DNA from: Site-B1 sp963722665
Lineage (GTDB): Bacteria > Bacteroidota > Bacteroidia > Flavobacteriales > Flavobacteriaceae
Assembly: GCA_963722665.1 (NCBI GenBank)
Contig: CAVRNW010000019.1
Coordinates: 14,871 to 78,870, forward strand
Direction of reading: 5' to 3'
Length of the DNA: 64,000 nt
Below, one piece after another: positions 26,318 to 35,482 of this stretch (the first letter of the stretch is position 1; every line of letters begins with the position of its first letter). A program made the position numbers and the translations under genes. The notes beneath the pieces are model-generated. The model was not told the DNA's origin, searched no databases, and saw nothing but the letters and a program-made list of their open reading frames with translations.

Positions 26318-27370
26318 ATGAAATATTTTAAAACCTTTGCCTTACTGCTTGGATTATGCTTTTTCATATATGGTAATGCACAGGAAAAAAAGAAGTTCAA
26401 GGTACAAACTATTGCTTTTTATAATTTGGAAAATTTGTTCGATACAGAGAATGATCCTAATAAGTTTGATGAAGCAAGTCCAATAATGGAGTTGAAAGCC
26501 AATAGGGAGGAAGTTTATGTCAAGAAGGTGGAGAATATGGCAAAAGTTATAGCCGATATAGGTTTTGAAGTCTCTAGAAATTCACCAGTTGTCATTGGTG
26601 TATCAGAAGTTGAAAATATTAAAGTTCTGCATGATCTGGTGAATCACCCATTTCTTATAGAAAAGGATTATGGTATTGTACATTATAATTCGCCTGATGC
26701 TCGCGGCATTGACGTTGCATTACTTTATCAAAAACCATTATTTACACCTACAACTACAAGTAAACATGAGCTTAAAATTTATGATGACATTTCCAGGAAA
26801 AGAGTTTATACAAGAGATCAACTTTTGGTAACTGGTAAGTTTGATGGCGAAATAATGCATTTTATTGTCAGTCATTGGCCTTCCAGATCGGGTGGAGAAG
26901 CAAGAAGCAGACCTAAACGTGTTGCGGCGGCCAAACTCAATAAAAGTATAATAGACTCATTACAGGCCAATGATCCATATGCAAAAATATTCACCATGGG
27001 TGATTTGAATGATGATCCCACAAATTCTAGTATAAAGGACGTACTGAAGGCAAAAAAGAATATTGATGAGGTTGAATTGAAAGGAATTTACAATCCAATG
27101 GAGAATATGTTTAAAAAAGGTTTAGGTTCCAATGCTTATAGAGATGCTTGGAGTTTATTCGATCAGATATTATTTACCCAACCTTTCTTGGAACGTGATT
27201 TTTCCTCCTATAGATTTTACAAAGCTGGGATCTTTAATAAACAATATTTGACCAATAAAAAGGGCCGCTATAAAGGGTATCCTAATAGAAGTTTTGCCGA
27301 TGGAAATTTCACAGACGGATACAGTGATCATTTTCCGGTGTATGTGTATATTATAAAAGAAGTAAATTGA
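26318..27370 (+). CDS. Secreted endonuclease/exonuclease/phosphatase family protein
   Basis: The 350-residue product has a signal peptide (MKYFKTFALLLGLCFFIYGNAQ) followed by an EEP domain: TIAFYNLENLFDTEND, VIGVSEVENI, VSHWPSRSGG, FTMGDLNDDPTNS and DGYSDHFPVYVY with the catalytic Asp-His. It is a paralogue of the protein at 14080, which lacks a signal. Divergent from a TonB-dependent receptor and DUF5689 lipoprotein pair, it could release phosphate or nucleotides for that receptor. Complete, with no frameshift. Confidence 0.9.
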   Translation: MKYFKTFALLLGLCFFIYGNAQEKKKFKVQTIAFYNLENLFDTENDPNKFDEASPIMELKANREEVYVKKVENMAKVIADIGFEVSRNSPVVIGVSEVENIKVLHDLVNHPFLIEKDYGIVHYNSPDARGIDVALLYQKPLFTPTTTSKHELKIYDDISRKRVYTRDQLLVTGKFDGEIMHFIVSHWPSRSGGEARSRPKRVAAAKLNKSIIDSLQANDPYAKIFTMGDLNDDPTNSSIKDVLKAKKNIDEVELKGIYNPMENMFKKGLGSNAYRDAWSLFDQILFTQPFLERDFSSYRFYKAGIFNKQYLTNKKGRYKGYPNRSFADGNFTDGYSDHFPVYVYIIKEVN

Positions 27371-27380
27371 ACCATACAAA

Positions 27381-27410
27381 AAAAAGCGACTTGCTTTAAG
27401 TCGCTTTTTT
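27381..27410. terminator. Bidirectional terminator after the secreted EEP gene
   Basis: AAAAAGCGACTT (27381-27392) pairs with AAGTCGCTTTTT (27398-27409) around a five-base loop, ending in a T-run. It lies between two convergent genes and can serve both. Confidence 0.85.
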
Positions 27411-27415
27411 ATGTT

Positions 27416-27853
27416 TTAATTGAACCAGATACTCCACGGAATTCTGGATAAAATAAGTAACCAGGCAATCATATAGAAAATGGTAATTGTCTTGAATTTT
27501 TTAGCTGCAGTTAACTTCTTTTTATGTTTTGAGAAGCCTATTGTGATGAATATGATTCCTAAAATCCCAACAAAAGGATGCTCGACAGCAACTTGTCTTG
27601 CAAATGATGTTAAACCTCCCATTCCGTTGACTTTAATGCTTTCCAATCCTAAAGGAGAAACAAAATAAAGCACCAGACCTATTAATAATTGTATATGGGC
27701 AACGATTACGGCAAATAGTGAAATCCTCAGATCATTATTATTAAACTCTTTTTTCCCCAGAAGTTTGAACAGTGCATTGAACGTTGCCAGAGTTAATATA
27801 AGCAGGACCAAAATAGCCCAATAGGAGTGCAGGATTTGAACAGTTTCATACAT
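27416..27853 (-). CDS. Small membrane protein with four predicted transmembrane helices
   Basis: The 145-residue product has four hydrophobic segments (about residues 12-32, 45-65, 92-112 and 122-142) joined by short loops, and several His residues close to membrane edges (His9, His53, His91). It resembles conserved short membrane proteins of Flavobacteriia that are sometimes loosely labelled cytochrome b-like, but no firm family or function can be given. A single-gene unit, with terminators on both sides. Confidence 0.7.
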   Translation of the reverse strand: MYETVQILHSYWAILVLLILTLATFNALFKLLGKKEFNNNDLRISLFAVIVAHIQLLIGLVLYFVSPLGLESIKVNGMGGLTSFARQVAVEHPFVGILGIIFITIGFSKHKKKLTAAKKFKTITIFYMIAWLLILSRIPWSIWFN

Positions 27854-27906
27854 AGTAATATCAATTTAGTTAGTGAAAAGCAAATGTAATAAATATTATA
27901 ATAAAA

Positions 27907-27936
27907 AAATCCCGACACTTTTTGGTATCGGGATTT
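27907..27936 (-). terminator. Terminator of the second TonB-dependent receptor gene
   Basis: AAATCCCGA (27907-27915) pairs with TCGGGATTT (27928-27936) around a 12-base loop; in the minus direction a T-run follows. It lies 20 bases after the receptor stop codon. Confidence 0.8.
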
Positions 27937-27955
27937 TTCATGACTAAAATTATTA

Positions 27956-30571
27956 TTAGAAATTATAACGCAAACTAGCATTAAATGTTCTACCTATACC
28001 CAGACGTGTACCAAAGGCATCCGTTTGATTTATATAGGCTTCATTAAATAGGTTATATACATTTCCTCTTAATGTTACTTTGCTGTCACCAACATTGAAT
28101 TTATATGTAAATCCGGCATCTGCCAAGGCATAAGAAGGCAATTTCTGTGATTGATATCTTGAACCGGCAAGTGCATCTTCAGCTACATCTTCTGGATCCA
28201 CGAATTCGTAAAGATCAGTATAAATGTTGTAACGCCAGTCAACTGAAAGATTTTCAGCAAGATCAACATCAACACCTACACCAAATGATGTTTGTGGCGC
28301 ATTACCCACTTTAACATCTGTCAATTCTATTTCACCATTACTTACTACAAAATCTCCTGTATCATCATTTTGCAAGGTGTAAGGGGTTTTGCCATCATAT
28401 TTCCAGTTGCCAATAGAACCATAACCGGTTAAACTCCAGGTAGCAGCTAACGGTCTGTATTCCAAATCAAATTCGAAACCTCTGTGTACTTGAGTCACGT
28501 CTGTCAATCTGTAGGTACTATTTTCATCATCTCCAGTATCCAGAATACCATCAAGACCTGGTTGGTCAGGACCATTTATAGATAAGAATCTATTACCCCA
28601 TTCTGTATTATAAATGTCTATGTTTAATCTTAAAGTGTTATTTTCAAATCGATACCCACCTTCAAAACCTAGAATTTCTTCGTTATCTACATCTGGTTCA
28701 GCCAATCTGTTATCGTATCTAATATCAGCAAAGATATTATCTAAGAAAGGTTGACGGGAGTATAATCCGGCATTACCAAAAATAGAGTGATTTTTGTTTA
28801 TTTTGTAAGCTAAACCACCTTTAAGGTTGTATCCAATTTTATTAACCTTATCAGACTTACCTTTACCATTTCCTCTGCCAGAGAAGAAACCTTCTCTTTG
28901 GTAGGATTGAGTAGAAAGTGCCCCTTGGAAGAATGCCGAGAAGCTGTCATTTTTGTATTCTGCCTGACCAAAAGTACCTAGATAAGAAATAACTTCTTCA
29001 TAGTTGTAATCATATCTTTGGTCGTCATCCGCTCTATTAAATAAAGCATCCCACGGATCTGCTTTAAAAGTTTCTGTAATCACGTAATCTGAAGGTCGAT
29101 CTGTTCTAAAATTGTCATTATAACCATTCAGTCCTAATAAGTCTTCTAATTGACGGAAGTGAATACCATTATAGGTTCTGCCATCAATACCAACATTTAC
29201 TGACCAGTTCTCGCTTGCTTCTATTTCTAAGTTAGATAACAAGCCATACCAGTTATGCGCATTAACTGAAGATCTTCTGATATAAGAACCTCCAAAGGTA
29301 CCATTACCATCTGCATCAGCATTAGCAATATTATTAAGGATGATCTGGTCAAAGTCAATTTCGCGATTATCGGTTCTAACACGTCCAGCACCAACATTTC
29401 CTGTTCCACCACCACGTCCCCATGAGGCATATAGTACTGTAGAAAGATCTAATTTATCGTTGATATCCAAATCCCAGTTTAAGTTAGCCACTGGTTTGTG
29501 GTAGAAATTACGTCTTTCAGTATATCGTTCACCATCTAAGAATCCTGTATTATCATTAGCTTTTTCACCAAATGCTTCATAATTCTCCAGATCATCAGAG
29601 AAGTTTTGATCATGCCATTGTGGTGCACCGGTAATTAAAAAGTTAAACTCACTCTTTTCACTTGCCTTGTATCCTACGGAAAACAAATAATTTTGTCCTT
29701 GTCCGGCTGTACCATAAGAATACTTTCTATGTGCTTGCCAGTGGTCTAATAATACTGAGAATGCCCAGCCTTTGTCGTTAAGACCTGAATCATAGCCTGC
29801 TGTAGTTTTAACGTAGCTATCATTACCGCCCATAACTCTAACAAATCCACCTTGATTTCTATCAGTTGTTTTGGATACGATGTTAACTGTACCACCAACA
29901 GAAGAGATAGCAAGTTTAGAAGCTCCAAGACCTCTTTGCACCTGTACAGCATTTGCAACATCTGCCATACCAGACCAGTTAGACCAGTACATTCTACCAT
30001 CTTCCATACCGTTGATAGGTTGTCCGTTTAGCAGGTAAGCCGTATTTGTTTGGTCAAAACCTCTTAAAAATATTTGACTATCACCAAATCCACCACCTTG
30101 ATCAGAAACATAAACAGATGGTGTGTTTTTAAACGATTCACCAAATTCCATGTTACCTGCAGTTTTTAATTGAATATCAATACCTTGAATGGTAGATACG
30201 GCAACCGGAGTTTCTCTTCCTTCTGCTAAATCGATAATTCCTGTCCCGATAACCACAACCTCTTGAAGCGTGTTATCAGTAACTAAACTAACTGTTCCCA
30301 GATTTTGATCGCCGGAAAAAGCGATAGTTTGTTTCACGTAACCAACATAAGAAATAACGATTTGACCTGAAGCCGATCTCGTTTTTAAAGTAAAGTTACC
30401 ATCAAAATCTGATGTAGTTCCGTTGGATGTGCCTTTTTCTACAATATTAGCACCAGGTAAAGGAGAATTCAACCCCGAATCAATAACAGTCCCTGTTATC
30501 GTACTTTGTGAAAAGGTCAGTGTAGTAAATAGCATTACTACTACTGCAATTAAATGAGTAATTTTTTTCAT
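27956..30571 (-). CDS. TonB-dependent receptor (carboxypeptidase-like domain, plug, barrel)
   Basis: The 871-residue product has a signal peptide (MKKITHLIAVVVMLFTTLTFSQ), a carboxypeptidase-regulatory-like domain (ITGTVIDSGLNSPLPGANIVEKGT, SYVGYVKQT), a TonB-box-like LQEVVVIGTG, a plug with QIFLRGFDQTNTAYLLNGQPING and a long barrel ending in FNASLRYNF. The substrate is unknown. It is not followed by a SusD gene, so it is not a classical polysaccharide-utilisation SusC. It is monocistronic, with its own terminator and an upstream -7 motif. Confidence 0.93.
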   Translation of the reverse strand: MKKITHLIAVVVMLFTTLTFSQSTITGTVIDSGLNSPLPGANIVEKGTSNGTTSDFDGNFTLKTRSASGQIVISYVGYVKQTIAFSGDQNLGTVSLVTDNTLQEVVVIGTGIIDLAEGRETPVAVSTIQGIDIQLKTAGNMEFGESFKNTPSVYVSDQGGGFGDSQIFLRGFDQTNTAYLLNGQPINGMEDGRMYWSNWSGMADVANAVQVQRGLGASKLAISSVGGTVNIVSKTTDRNQGGFVRVMGGNDSYVKTTAGYDSGLNDKGWAFSVLLDHWQAHRKYSYGTAGQGQNYLFSVGYKASEKSEFNFLITGAPQWHDQNFSDDLENYEAFGEKANDNTGFLDGERYTERRNFYHKPVANLNWDLDINDKLDLSTVLYASWGRGGGTGNVGAGRVRTDNREIDFDQIILNNIANADADGNGTFGGSYIRRSSVNAHNWYGLLSNLEIEASENWSVNVGIDGRTYNGIHFRQLEDLLGLNGYNDNFRTDRPSDYVITETFKADPWDALFNRADDDQRYDYNYEEVISYLGTFGQAEYKNDSFSAFFQGALSTQSYQREGFFSGRGNGKGKSDKVNKIGYNLKGGLAYKINKNHSIFGNAGLYSRQPFLDNIFADIRYDNRLAEPDVDNEEILGFEGGYRFENNTLRLNIDIYNTEWGNRFLSINGPDQPGLDGILDTGDDENSTYRLTDVTQVHRGFEFDLEYRPLAATWSLTGYGSIGNWKYDGKTPYTLQNDDTGDFVVSNGEIELTDVKVGNAPQTSFGVGVDVDLAENLSVDWRYNIYTDLYEFVDPEDVAEDALAGSRYQSQKLPSYALADAGFTYKFNVGDSKVTLRGNVYNLFNEAYINQTDAFGTRLGIGRTFNASLRYNF

Positions 30572-30666
30572 TTTAAAAATGGATTAATTATTGTTTTAAT
30601 TTTGCGCAAAAATCTAATATTTTTAACTCTTTTATGAATTATAAAAGGTTAAGAATTTCTACGCGT

Positions 30667-30674
30667 CAAATATA
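30667..30674 (-). promoter_or_regulatory. Possible -7 element of the second TonB-dependent receptor gene
   Basis: On the minus strand TATATTTG matches TAnnTTTG, about 96 bases before the start codon. The -33 position carries TGT rather than TTG, so the assignment is partial. Confidence 0.4.
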
Positions 30675-30736
30675 CAAAATGTTAATTTTATTAACATGAT
30701 ATTGGTCATAATTAAAGAAAACAGGAAATTAAAAGA

Positions 30737-32380
30737 TTAATTAACTTTCTTATAGTGCTTTAGCAGGTTTTTAGTAGACGAATCATGAACATTAGAAGAC
30801 TTGTTATTGATCTCATTCAACAAAGTAGAAGCTAACTGCTTACCCAGTTCCACACCAAATTGATCGTAACTAAAAATATTCCAGATGACCCCTTGCACAA
30901 ATATCTTATGCTCATACATAGCGATGAGTTTTCCTAAACTTTCGGGAGTTAGTTTATTTATGAAAATACTATTTGTTGGCTTATTTCCCTGGAATACCTT
31001 GAATGGAAGCAAAAAATCTATGTCTGACTGAGATAAATTCGTAGATCTTAACTCGGTCAACACCTCTTTTTCGGTTTTCCCATTTAAAAGAGCTTCAGTT
31101 TGTGCCAGATAATTTGAGATCAACTTATCCTGATGGTCCTTATTACCATGCAAACTATGAACAAAGCCTATAAAATCTGCCGGAATTAATTTGGTACCCT
31201 GATGGATGAGCTGAAAGAAAGCATGTTGTGCATTTGTTCCGGGTTCTCCCCAAATGATCGTTCCCGTTTGATAATTTATTGGTTTGCCATTTCTATCTAC
31301 ACTTTTCCCATTGCTTTCCATAATTCCTTGCTGGAGATAGGTTGCAAACTGGTTCAAATATTGTGAATATGCTATGATTGCTTCGCTTTCAGCATGAAAA
31401 AAGTTATTATACCAAACACTAATAAGTGCTAATGTCACAGGAATATTTGATTCAAATTCCTCATTTTTAAAATGCTGGTCCATTTTATGTGCACCGGTCA
31501 AAAGAGCTTCAAAATTACTGTAACCTACTGCTAAACTAATGGTTAATCCAACTGCACTCCAAAGTGAAAATCGACCACCTACCCAGTTCCACATAGGGAA
31601 GATATTCTCTTCGTCAATACCGAATTCCTTTACTTTAGAAATATTCGTAGATACAGCCACAAAATGCTTGGCTATAGCTTTCTCGTTGGCAGATTTTAAA
31701 AACCAATTTCTTATGGTGTTAGCATTAGATAAAGTTTCCTGGGTTGTGAAGGTTTTAGATACTATTACAAAAAGGGTTGTTTCGGGATCTAGAGTTTTTA
31801 TAACTTCATTAACATGGTCTCCATCAACATTACTGACAAAATAGGTGGTCAAATGATTTTTATAATATTGCAGGGAATCTACGACCATAGCCGGCCCAAG
31901 ATCTGATCCGCCTATACCTATATTAACAACAGTTGTAAACTTTTTATTGGAGAAACCTTTAAGTTCGCCGTTGACAATTTTCTTTGTAAAATCTTCAATT
32001 TTTTTCTTTACTTCAAAAACTTCAGGGATCACATTAGCTCCATCAACAATAACTTTTTCTGTTTTTGGAGCTCTTAATGCAGTATGTAATACAGCTCTGT
32101 TTTCTGTTTTATTAATTACATCTCCCGAGAAGTATTTTCCAATGGCATCTTTTAATTCAACCTCGTTTGCAAGGCCGATCAACAATTTTAAAGTCTCTTC
32201 TGTGATCCTGTTCTTTGAGTAATCAACATAAAAATCTTCCCATTTTATTGTCAGTTCATTAGCTCTTTCAGAATCCTTTTTAAAAAGATCCTTCATATGA
32301 ACATCCTTGATCTCATTAAAATGTTTTGTTAGGTTCTTCCAGGAATTTGTTTGGGTTGGGTTGATGCTTTTTAAAGACAT
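30737..32380 (-). CDS. pgi: Glucose-6-phosphate isomerase
   Basis: Pgi interconverts glucose 6-phosphate and fructose 6-phosphate in glycolysis and gluconeogenesis. The 547-residue product has VNIGIGGSDLGPAMV, the VSKTFTTQETLSNA phosphate-binding segment, the signature GGRFSLWSAVGL and the QLIHQGTKLIP and later His/Lys region of the active site (VELGKQLA). Length is typical of the large bacterial form. It starts 3 bases after the stop of the M23 peptidase gene, so the two are co-transcribed. Confidence 0.97.
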   Translation of the reverse strand: MSLKSINPTQTNSWKNLTKHFNEIKDVHMKDLFKKDSERANELTIKWEDFYVDYSKNRITEETLKLLIGLANEVELKDAIGKYFSGDVINKTENRAVLHTALRAPKTEKVIVDGANVIPEVFEVKKKIEDFTKKIVNGELKGFSNKKFTTVVNIGIGGSDLGPAMVVDSLQYYKNHLTTYFVSNVDGDHVNEVIKTLDPETTLFVIVSKTFTTQETLSNANTIRNWFLKSANEKAIAKHFVAVSTNISKVKEFGIDEENIFPMWNWVGGRFSLWSAVGLTISLAVGYSNFEALLTGAHKMDQHFKNEEFESNIPVTLALISVWYNNFFHAESEAIIAYSQYLNQFATYLQQGIMESNGKSVDRNGKPINYQTGTIIWGEPGTNAQHAFFQLIHQGTKLIPADFIGFVHSLHGNKDHQDKLISNYLAQTEALLNGKTEKEVLTELRSTNLSQSDIDFLLPFKVFQGNKPTNSIFINKLTPESLGKLIAMYEHKIFVQGVIWNIFSYDQFGVELGKQLASTLLNEINNKSSNVHDSSTKNLLKHYKKVN

Positions 32381-32383
32381 GTC

Positions 32384-33628
32384 TTATAAATTAGTTTCTG
32401 AAAAGGAAATCTTATCAATATCTATTTTTAAATCCTTGATAAACTCAAAATAGATGGGTTTCATATTCTTATCCATTGGCTTGGCTTCCGGTAATTTTTG
32501 TTTGTAGGGATCTACCTGGACTCCATTTTTCCAAAATCTGTAACAGACATGCGGTCCTGATGCAAGACCTGTACTGCCAACATAACCAATAACTTCTCCC
32601 TGTTTCACGAAATCACCTACTTTAACCCCTCTTTTGCTCATATGCAAATATTGGGTTGTATAGGTAGCGTTATGCTTAATTTTTACATAATTTCCATTAC
32701 CTCTGGTATAACCTGAATTTATGACTGTTCCGTTTGCAGTGCTAATGATTGGTGTTCCTCTTCGGGCGGCATAATCGGTTCCTTTATGTGCTTTCCATCT
32801 CCTTTGTACGGGATGGAATCTATTACGTGAAAAACGAGATGAGATTCTTGTGCTAAATTTTAAAGGAGCCTTTAAAAAGGCTTTTCTAAGTGTTTTTCCT
32901 TCCTCATCAAAGTAATCAGGGATGCCATTAATAGTGTCTGCTACAAACTTAAAAGCATAAAAAGGTCTGTTATTATGTTCAAAATAAGCCGATTTGATCT
33001 GGTCAATACCAACAAATGTTGTATCGTCAATATACTTTTCTGTGTATACTATTTTAAATCGGTCTCCTTTTTGAAGTTTAAAGAAGTCAATGGTCCATGC
33101 ATAAATGGTAGACAGGTCGTTTGCAATGTTATAGCTTAACCCTTGTTCTTCTATAGTTTCAGACAATGAGCTGTTGATCACACCGGTAGCAGTATTTTCT
33201 ATAATAGTTACAGGTTTACTCTTTCTTTGTGCAACAATAGTATCCCTAAAATCTACAACAACATAATCAATGCTGTTGGGTTGATAAATAAAGACCTGTG
33301 GTTTGTTAAGTGAGTCAACAGATTTTAAAATCGTGTATTGTTTATTGATATCTAATTTTCTGGCGTCAAAACTGTCTTTAATGGCAGTTGTAATATTAGC
33401 TATTTCACTGTAGCCTAAATTATTGTTGAATAGGAGTTGACCAAAACTATCACCATTTCTAATGGTATCCTGTACAACATCAAAGTCATTGAAATTAAAT
33501 CCGAATTCCACTCTTGGGACTTCAATTGGAGCAACAAAATTGGTCACGGGTAACTCAAGAGGAGTTACTTCCTTTTTACATGCTGCAAAACTAATGATGA
33601 TTGTAAATAGTGCTATTAATTTTTTCAA
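32384..33628 (-). CDS. M23-family peptidase-like lipoprotein (LytM fold) with altered HxH motif
   Basis: No ATG is suitably placed; a TTG at 33628 gives MKKLIALFTIIISFAACKKE, a lipoprotein signal with lipobox FAAC. The mature protein of about 400 residues has two N-terminal LysM-like/OapA-like regions and a C-terminal LytM (M23) domain with HKGTDYAARRGTPI carrying the first His and Asp. The second motif reads SGPHVCYRFW, so the usual HxH is HxC; the last zinc ligand is a Cys. The enzyme could use Cys as a ligand or be an inactive regulator. It lies between tryptophan dioxygenase and pgi in one operon. Confidence 0.82.
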   Translation of the reverse strand: MKKLIALFTIIISFAACKKEVTPLELPVTNFVAPIEVPRVEFGFNFNDFDVVQDTIRNGDSFGQLLFNNNLGYSEIANITTAIKDSFDARKLDINKQYTILKSVDSLNKPQVFIYQPNSIDYVVVDFRDTIVAQRKSKPVTIIENTATGVINSSLSETIEEQGLSYNIANDLSTIYAWTIDFFKLQKGDRFKIVYTEKYIDDTTFVGIDQIKSAYFEHNNRPFYAFKFVADTINGIPDYFDEEGKTLRKAFLKAPLKFSTRISSRFSRNRFHPVQRRWKAHKGTDYAARRGTPIISTANGTVINSGYTRGNGNYVKIKHNATYTTQYLHMSKRGVKVGDFVKQGEVIGYVGSTGLASGPHVCYRFWKNGVQVDPYKQKLPEAKPMDKNMKPIYFEFIKDLKIDIDKISFSETNL

Positions 33629-33645
33629 TTTTTCTGTCAAATAAT

Positions 33646-34305
33646 TTATAGATTCTTTCCCCAATTCTCCAGCTCTTCTTTGGTCCAAACATCCGGGAAA
33701 AATATTCTGCGTTGATACTTAGGATGCATGTATTTTGCCCATTCGCTGCCACCTGTAGCTTCAGCTGTTTCCCCATTTATTTGAAGATAATGATTTGCGG
33801 CATTATAGTGGGCCATAACCCATTGTATGTTTACAGTATGATCATAGTGCCTCATTGCACCGATCAAATCCTTATCTGTCTTTTCCTTCTGTGGTAATTC
33901 TTTAAATCTGGTCCACAGATTCCTGGAATTGTAATATTTTGTAAAACTAATAAATTCTTCTTTATATTTTGCTTCAAAAGTTTTTAATAAATACGATTTT
34001 TTACCTGTTTTATAATCTTTTCCGGCAGCCTGCCAATACAAATGTTCCAGAGCATGCTCATAAGGAGTGTCCCTATTTATGGTAGCTCTGAATTTTTTAT
34101 CTATAAGATTGATAAGTTCAGTAGAAGCGAATTCAATTTTTCTGTATTGGGCACTTTGAAAACCGCTACCCGGAGTTAATGTGGTCCTGAATTTCATGTA
34201 TTGTTCAACCTCCATTCCATCTCTCATAATATTAAATGATGAGGTAAGCATGTCAAAGTATCGACTAATGCGTCTTAATTTTGTCGAAAAAAATGAGGCC
34301 GTCAA
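33646..34305 (-). CDS. kynA: Tryptophan 2,3-dioxygenase, C-terminal fragment
   Basis: This is the main part of a haem-dependent tryptophan 2,3-dioxygenase, which opens the indole ring to N-formylkynurenine as the first step of the kynurenine pathway. It has RISRYFDMLTSSFNIM, MKFRTTLTPGSGFQSAQYRKIEF and IQWVMAHYNAANHYL, with the proximal haem His in the last motif, then GETAEATGGSEWAKYM. Its genuine reading frame starts before the nominal ATG and joins the next entry through a one-base deletion near 34320 (DQVSHKEEHLTASFF). Total length would be about 307 residues. Confidence 0.85.
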   Translation of the reverse strand: MTASFFSTKLRRISRYFDMLTSSFNIMRDGMEVEQYMKFRTTLTPGSGFQSAQYRKIEFASTELINLIDKKFRATINRDTPYEHALEHLYWQAAGKDYKTGKKSYLLKTFEAKYKEEFISFTKYYNSRNLWTRFKELPQKEKTDKDLIGAMRHYDHTVNIQWVMAHYNAANHYLQINGETAEATGGSEWAKYMHPKYQRRIFFPDVWTKEELENWGKNL

Positions 34306-34315
34306 ATGTTCTTCT

Positions 34316-34567
34316 TTATGAAACCTGATCTATTTCCCAAAGCATCATTTTAAATATAAGTTCATTGATTTGATGGTACATTATAAATACCATCTCATCA
34401 GGAAGTGTTGTACGTTGTATTTGAAGATTTAAAAGCGCATCTGTATGTATGTAATCCCAATAATTAATCGGATTGCTATGAAGTAATCCCTCAAGATGAG
34501 TTTCCAGATCCTGATCAATGCTATCGTATTTTTCTTTTAATTGTTTGGTTAGTTTCTCAACACTCAT
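34316..34567 (-). CDS. kynA: Tryptophan 2,3-dioxygenase, N-terminal fragment
   Basis: Residues 1-83 of the dioxygenase, with the typical HLEGLLHSNPINYWDYIHTDALLNLQ and TTLPDEMVFIMYHQINELIFKMMLWEI; the His in MYHQ is the conserved distal-pocket residue region. It ends prematurely at DQVS. The start overlaps the stop of the upstream DUF3108 gene (TAATG), so the two are translationally coupled. Confidence 0.8.
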   Translation of the reverse strand: MSVEKLTKQLKEKYDSIDQDLETHLEGLLHSNPINYWDYIHTDALLNLQIQRTTLPDEMVFIMYHQINELIFKMMLWEIDQVS

Positions 34568-35349
34568 TAATTATCAATATAAATTTCAAAAGGATATTTT
34601 AATCCTTTAAATGCTTCCAGATCTGCCCTCAATGACCCTACAGCCAAATCTGCCTTTATGCGCAAAGGTATTTTATTTTTATCATTTGAAACCCAAAGCG
34701 TTAAACTTTCTTCTTCTTTAAAAACTCTGCCAGCCATAACATATGGTCTGAATTTTAAGGTATTTACCTTACCAAATTGAGTGTTAATTAATTCCTCTCC
34801 CAGGTATTTTAACTTAAAGCCATAATTTTCTTCATCAAAAAACATATTGACAGAAGCTTCGTCGCCAATCTTTAAGTTTTCCACATCTATACTATTACGC
34901 AAATAATAGTATGTTGAAACCATATCCTGGATATTATCTTTTGTAGTAAAGACTTTTTTGATATTTTTCTTTTTGTTATGGACAAAGGCCTTATTGTTAG
35001 CGTGATCAAATTCAATTTCAATATCTTTTGTATGACCACCTTCATCTATATTTCTGATAAATTTATAAGGCTCGCCCGTAACTTTATCAATGTAACTTTC
35101 ATAAACGTCCCTTACTTTAAAGAACCATTTTATAGCTCCTGTTGTCCAGCCCATACCTTGAATGTGATAAACATCTTTGCCATTGTATTTGTAGTCTCTG
35201 ACTAAAAGTGTGGCATTTCCGGCCTTTAGAAATCCGCTATAGCTCATTCTGAACTTAAACCATTCCCCTGATTGATAGGAAGATTCTTGTTCGGGTAGAG
35301 AACCTTGGAATAATAGTATTACTGTTATTGTAAGTAGTGTCTTGTTCAT
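34567..35349 (-). CDS. DUF3108 family exported protein
   Basis: The 260-residue product has an N-terminal signal (MNKTLLTITVILLFQGSLP) and the DUF3108 pattern: YQSGEWFKFRMSYSGFLKAGNATL, KDNIQDMVSTYYYLRN, and VWVSNDKN-like LTLWVSNDKNKIPLRIKADLAVGSLRADL. Such proteins are periplasmic and predicted beta-rich lipid- or carrier-binding proteins; the role is not established. It is the first gene of a unit with tryptophan dioxygenase, M23 peptidase and pgi, a mixed grouping not explained by one pathway. Confidence 0.85.
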   Translation of the reverse strand: MNKTLLTITVILLFQGSLPEQESSYQSGEWFKFRMSYSGFLKAGNATLLVRDYKYNGKDVYHIQGMGWTTGAIKWFFKVRDVYESYIDKVTGEPYKFIRNIDEGGHTKDIEIEFDHANNKAFVHNKKKNIKKVFTTKDNIQDMVSTYYYLRNSIDVENLKIGDEASVNMFFDEENYGFKLKYLGEELINTQFGKVNTLKFRPYVMAGRVFKEEESLTLWVSNDKNKIPLRIKADLAVGSLRADLEAFKGLKYPFEIYIDN

Positions 35350-35429
35350 ATTGTAAATTCAATATTAATAACTTTATTAAATCTACTTTTTATTATAATT
35401 TGCAATTACTGTTCCAAAAGTTAGAAATT

Positions 35430-35459
35430 AAAAACTCCATCAAATATAATGGAGTTTTT
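35430..35459 (-). terminator. Terminator of the hpd-hmgA unit
   Basis: AAAAACTCCAT (35430-35440) pairs with ATGGAGTTTTT (35449-35459) around an eight-base loop. In the minus direction a T-run follows, 24 bases after the hpd stop. Confidence 0.8.
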
Positions 35460-35482
35460 AAAAAGTAATAATTAAGAACTTG

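Noticed and set aside
27956..30571. SusC-type polysaccharide-utilisation locus
   Set aside because: No SusD, glycoside hydrolase or sensor gene is adjacent, and the receptor is monocistronic.
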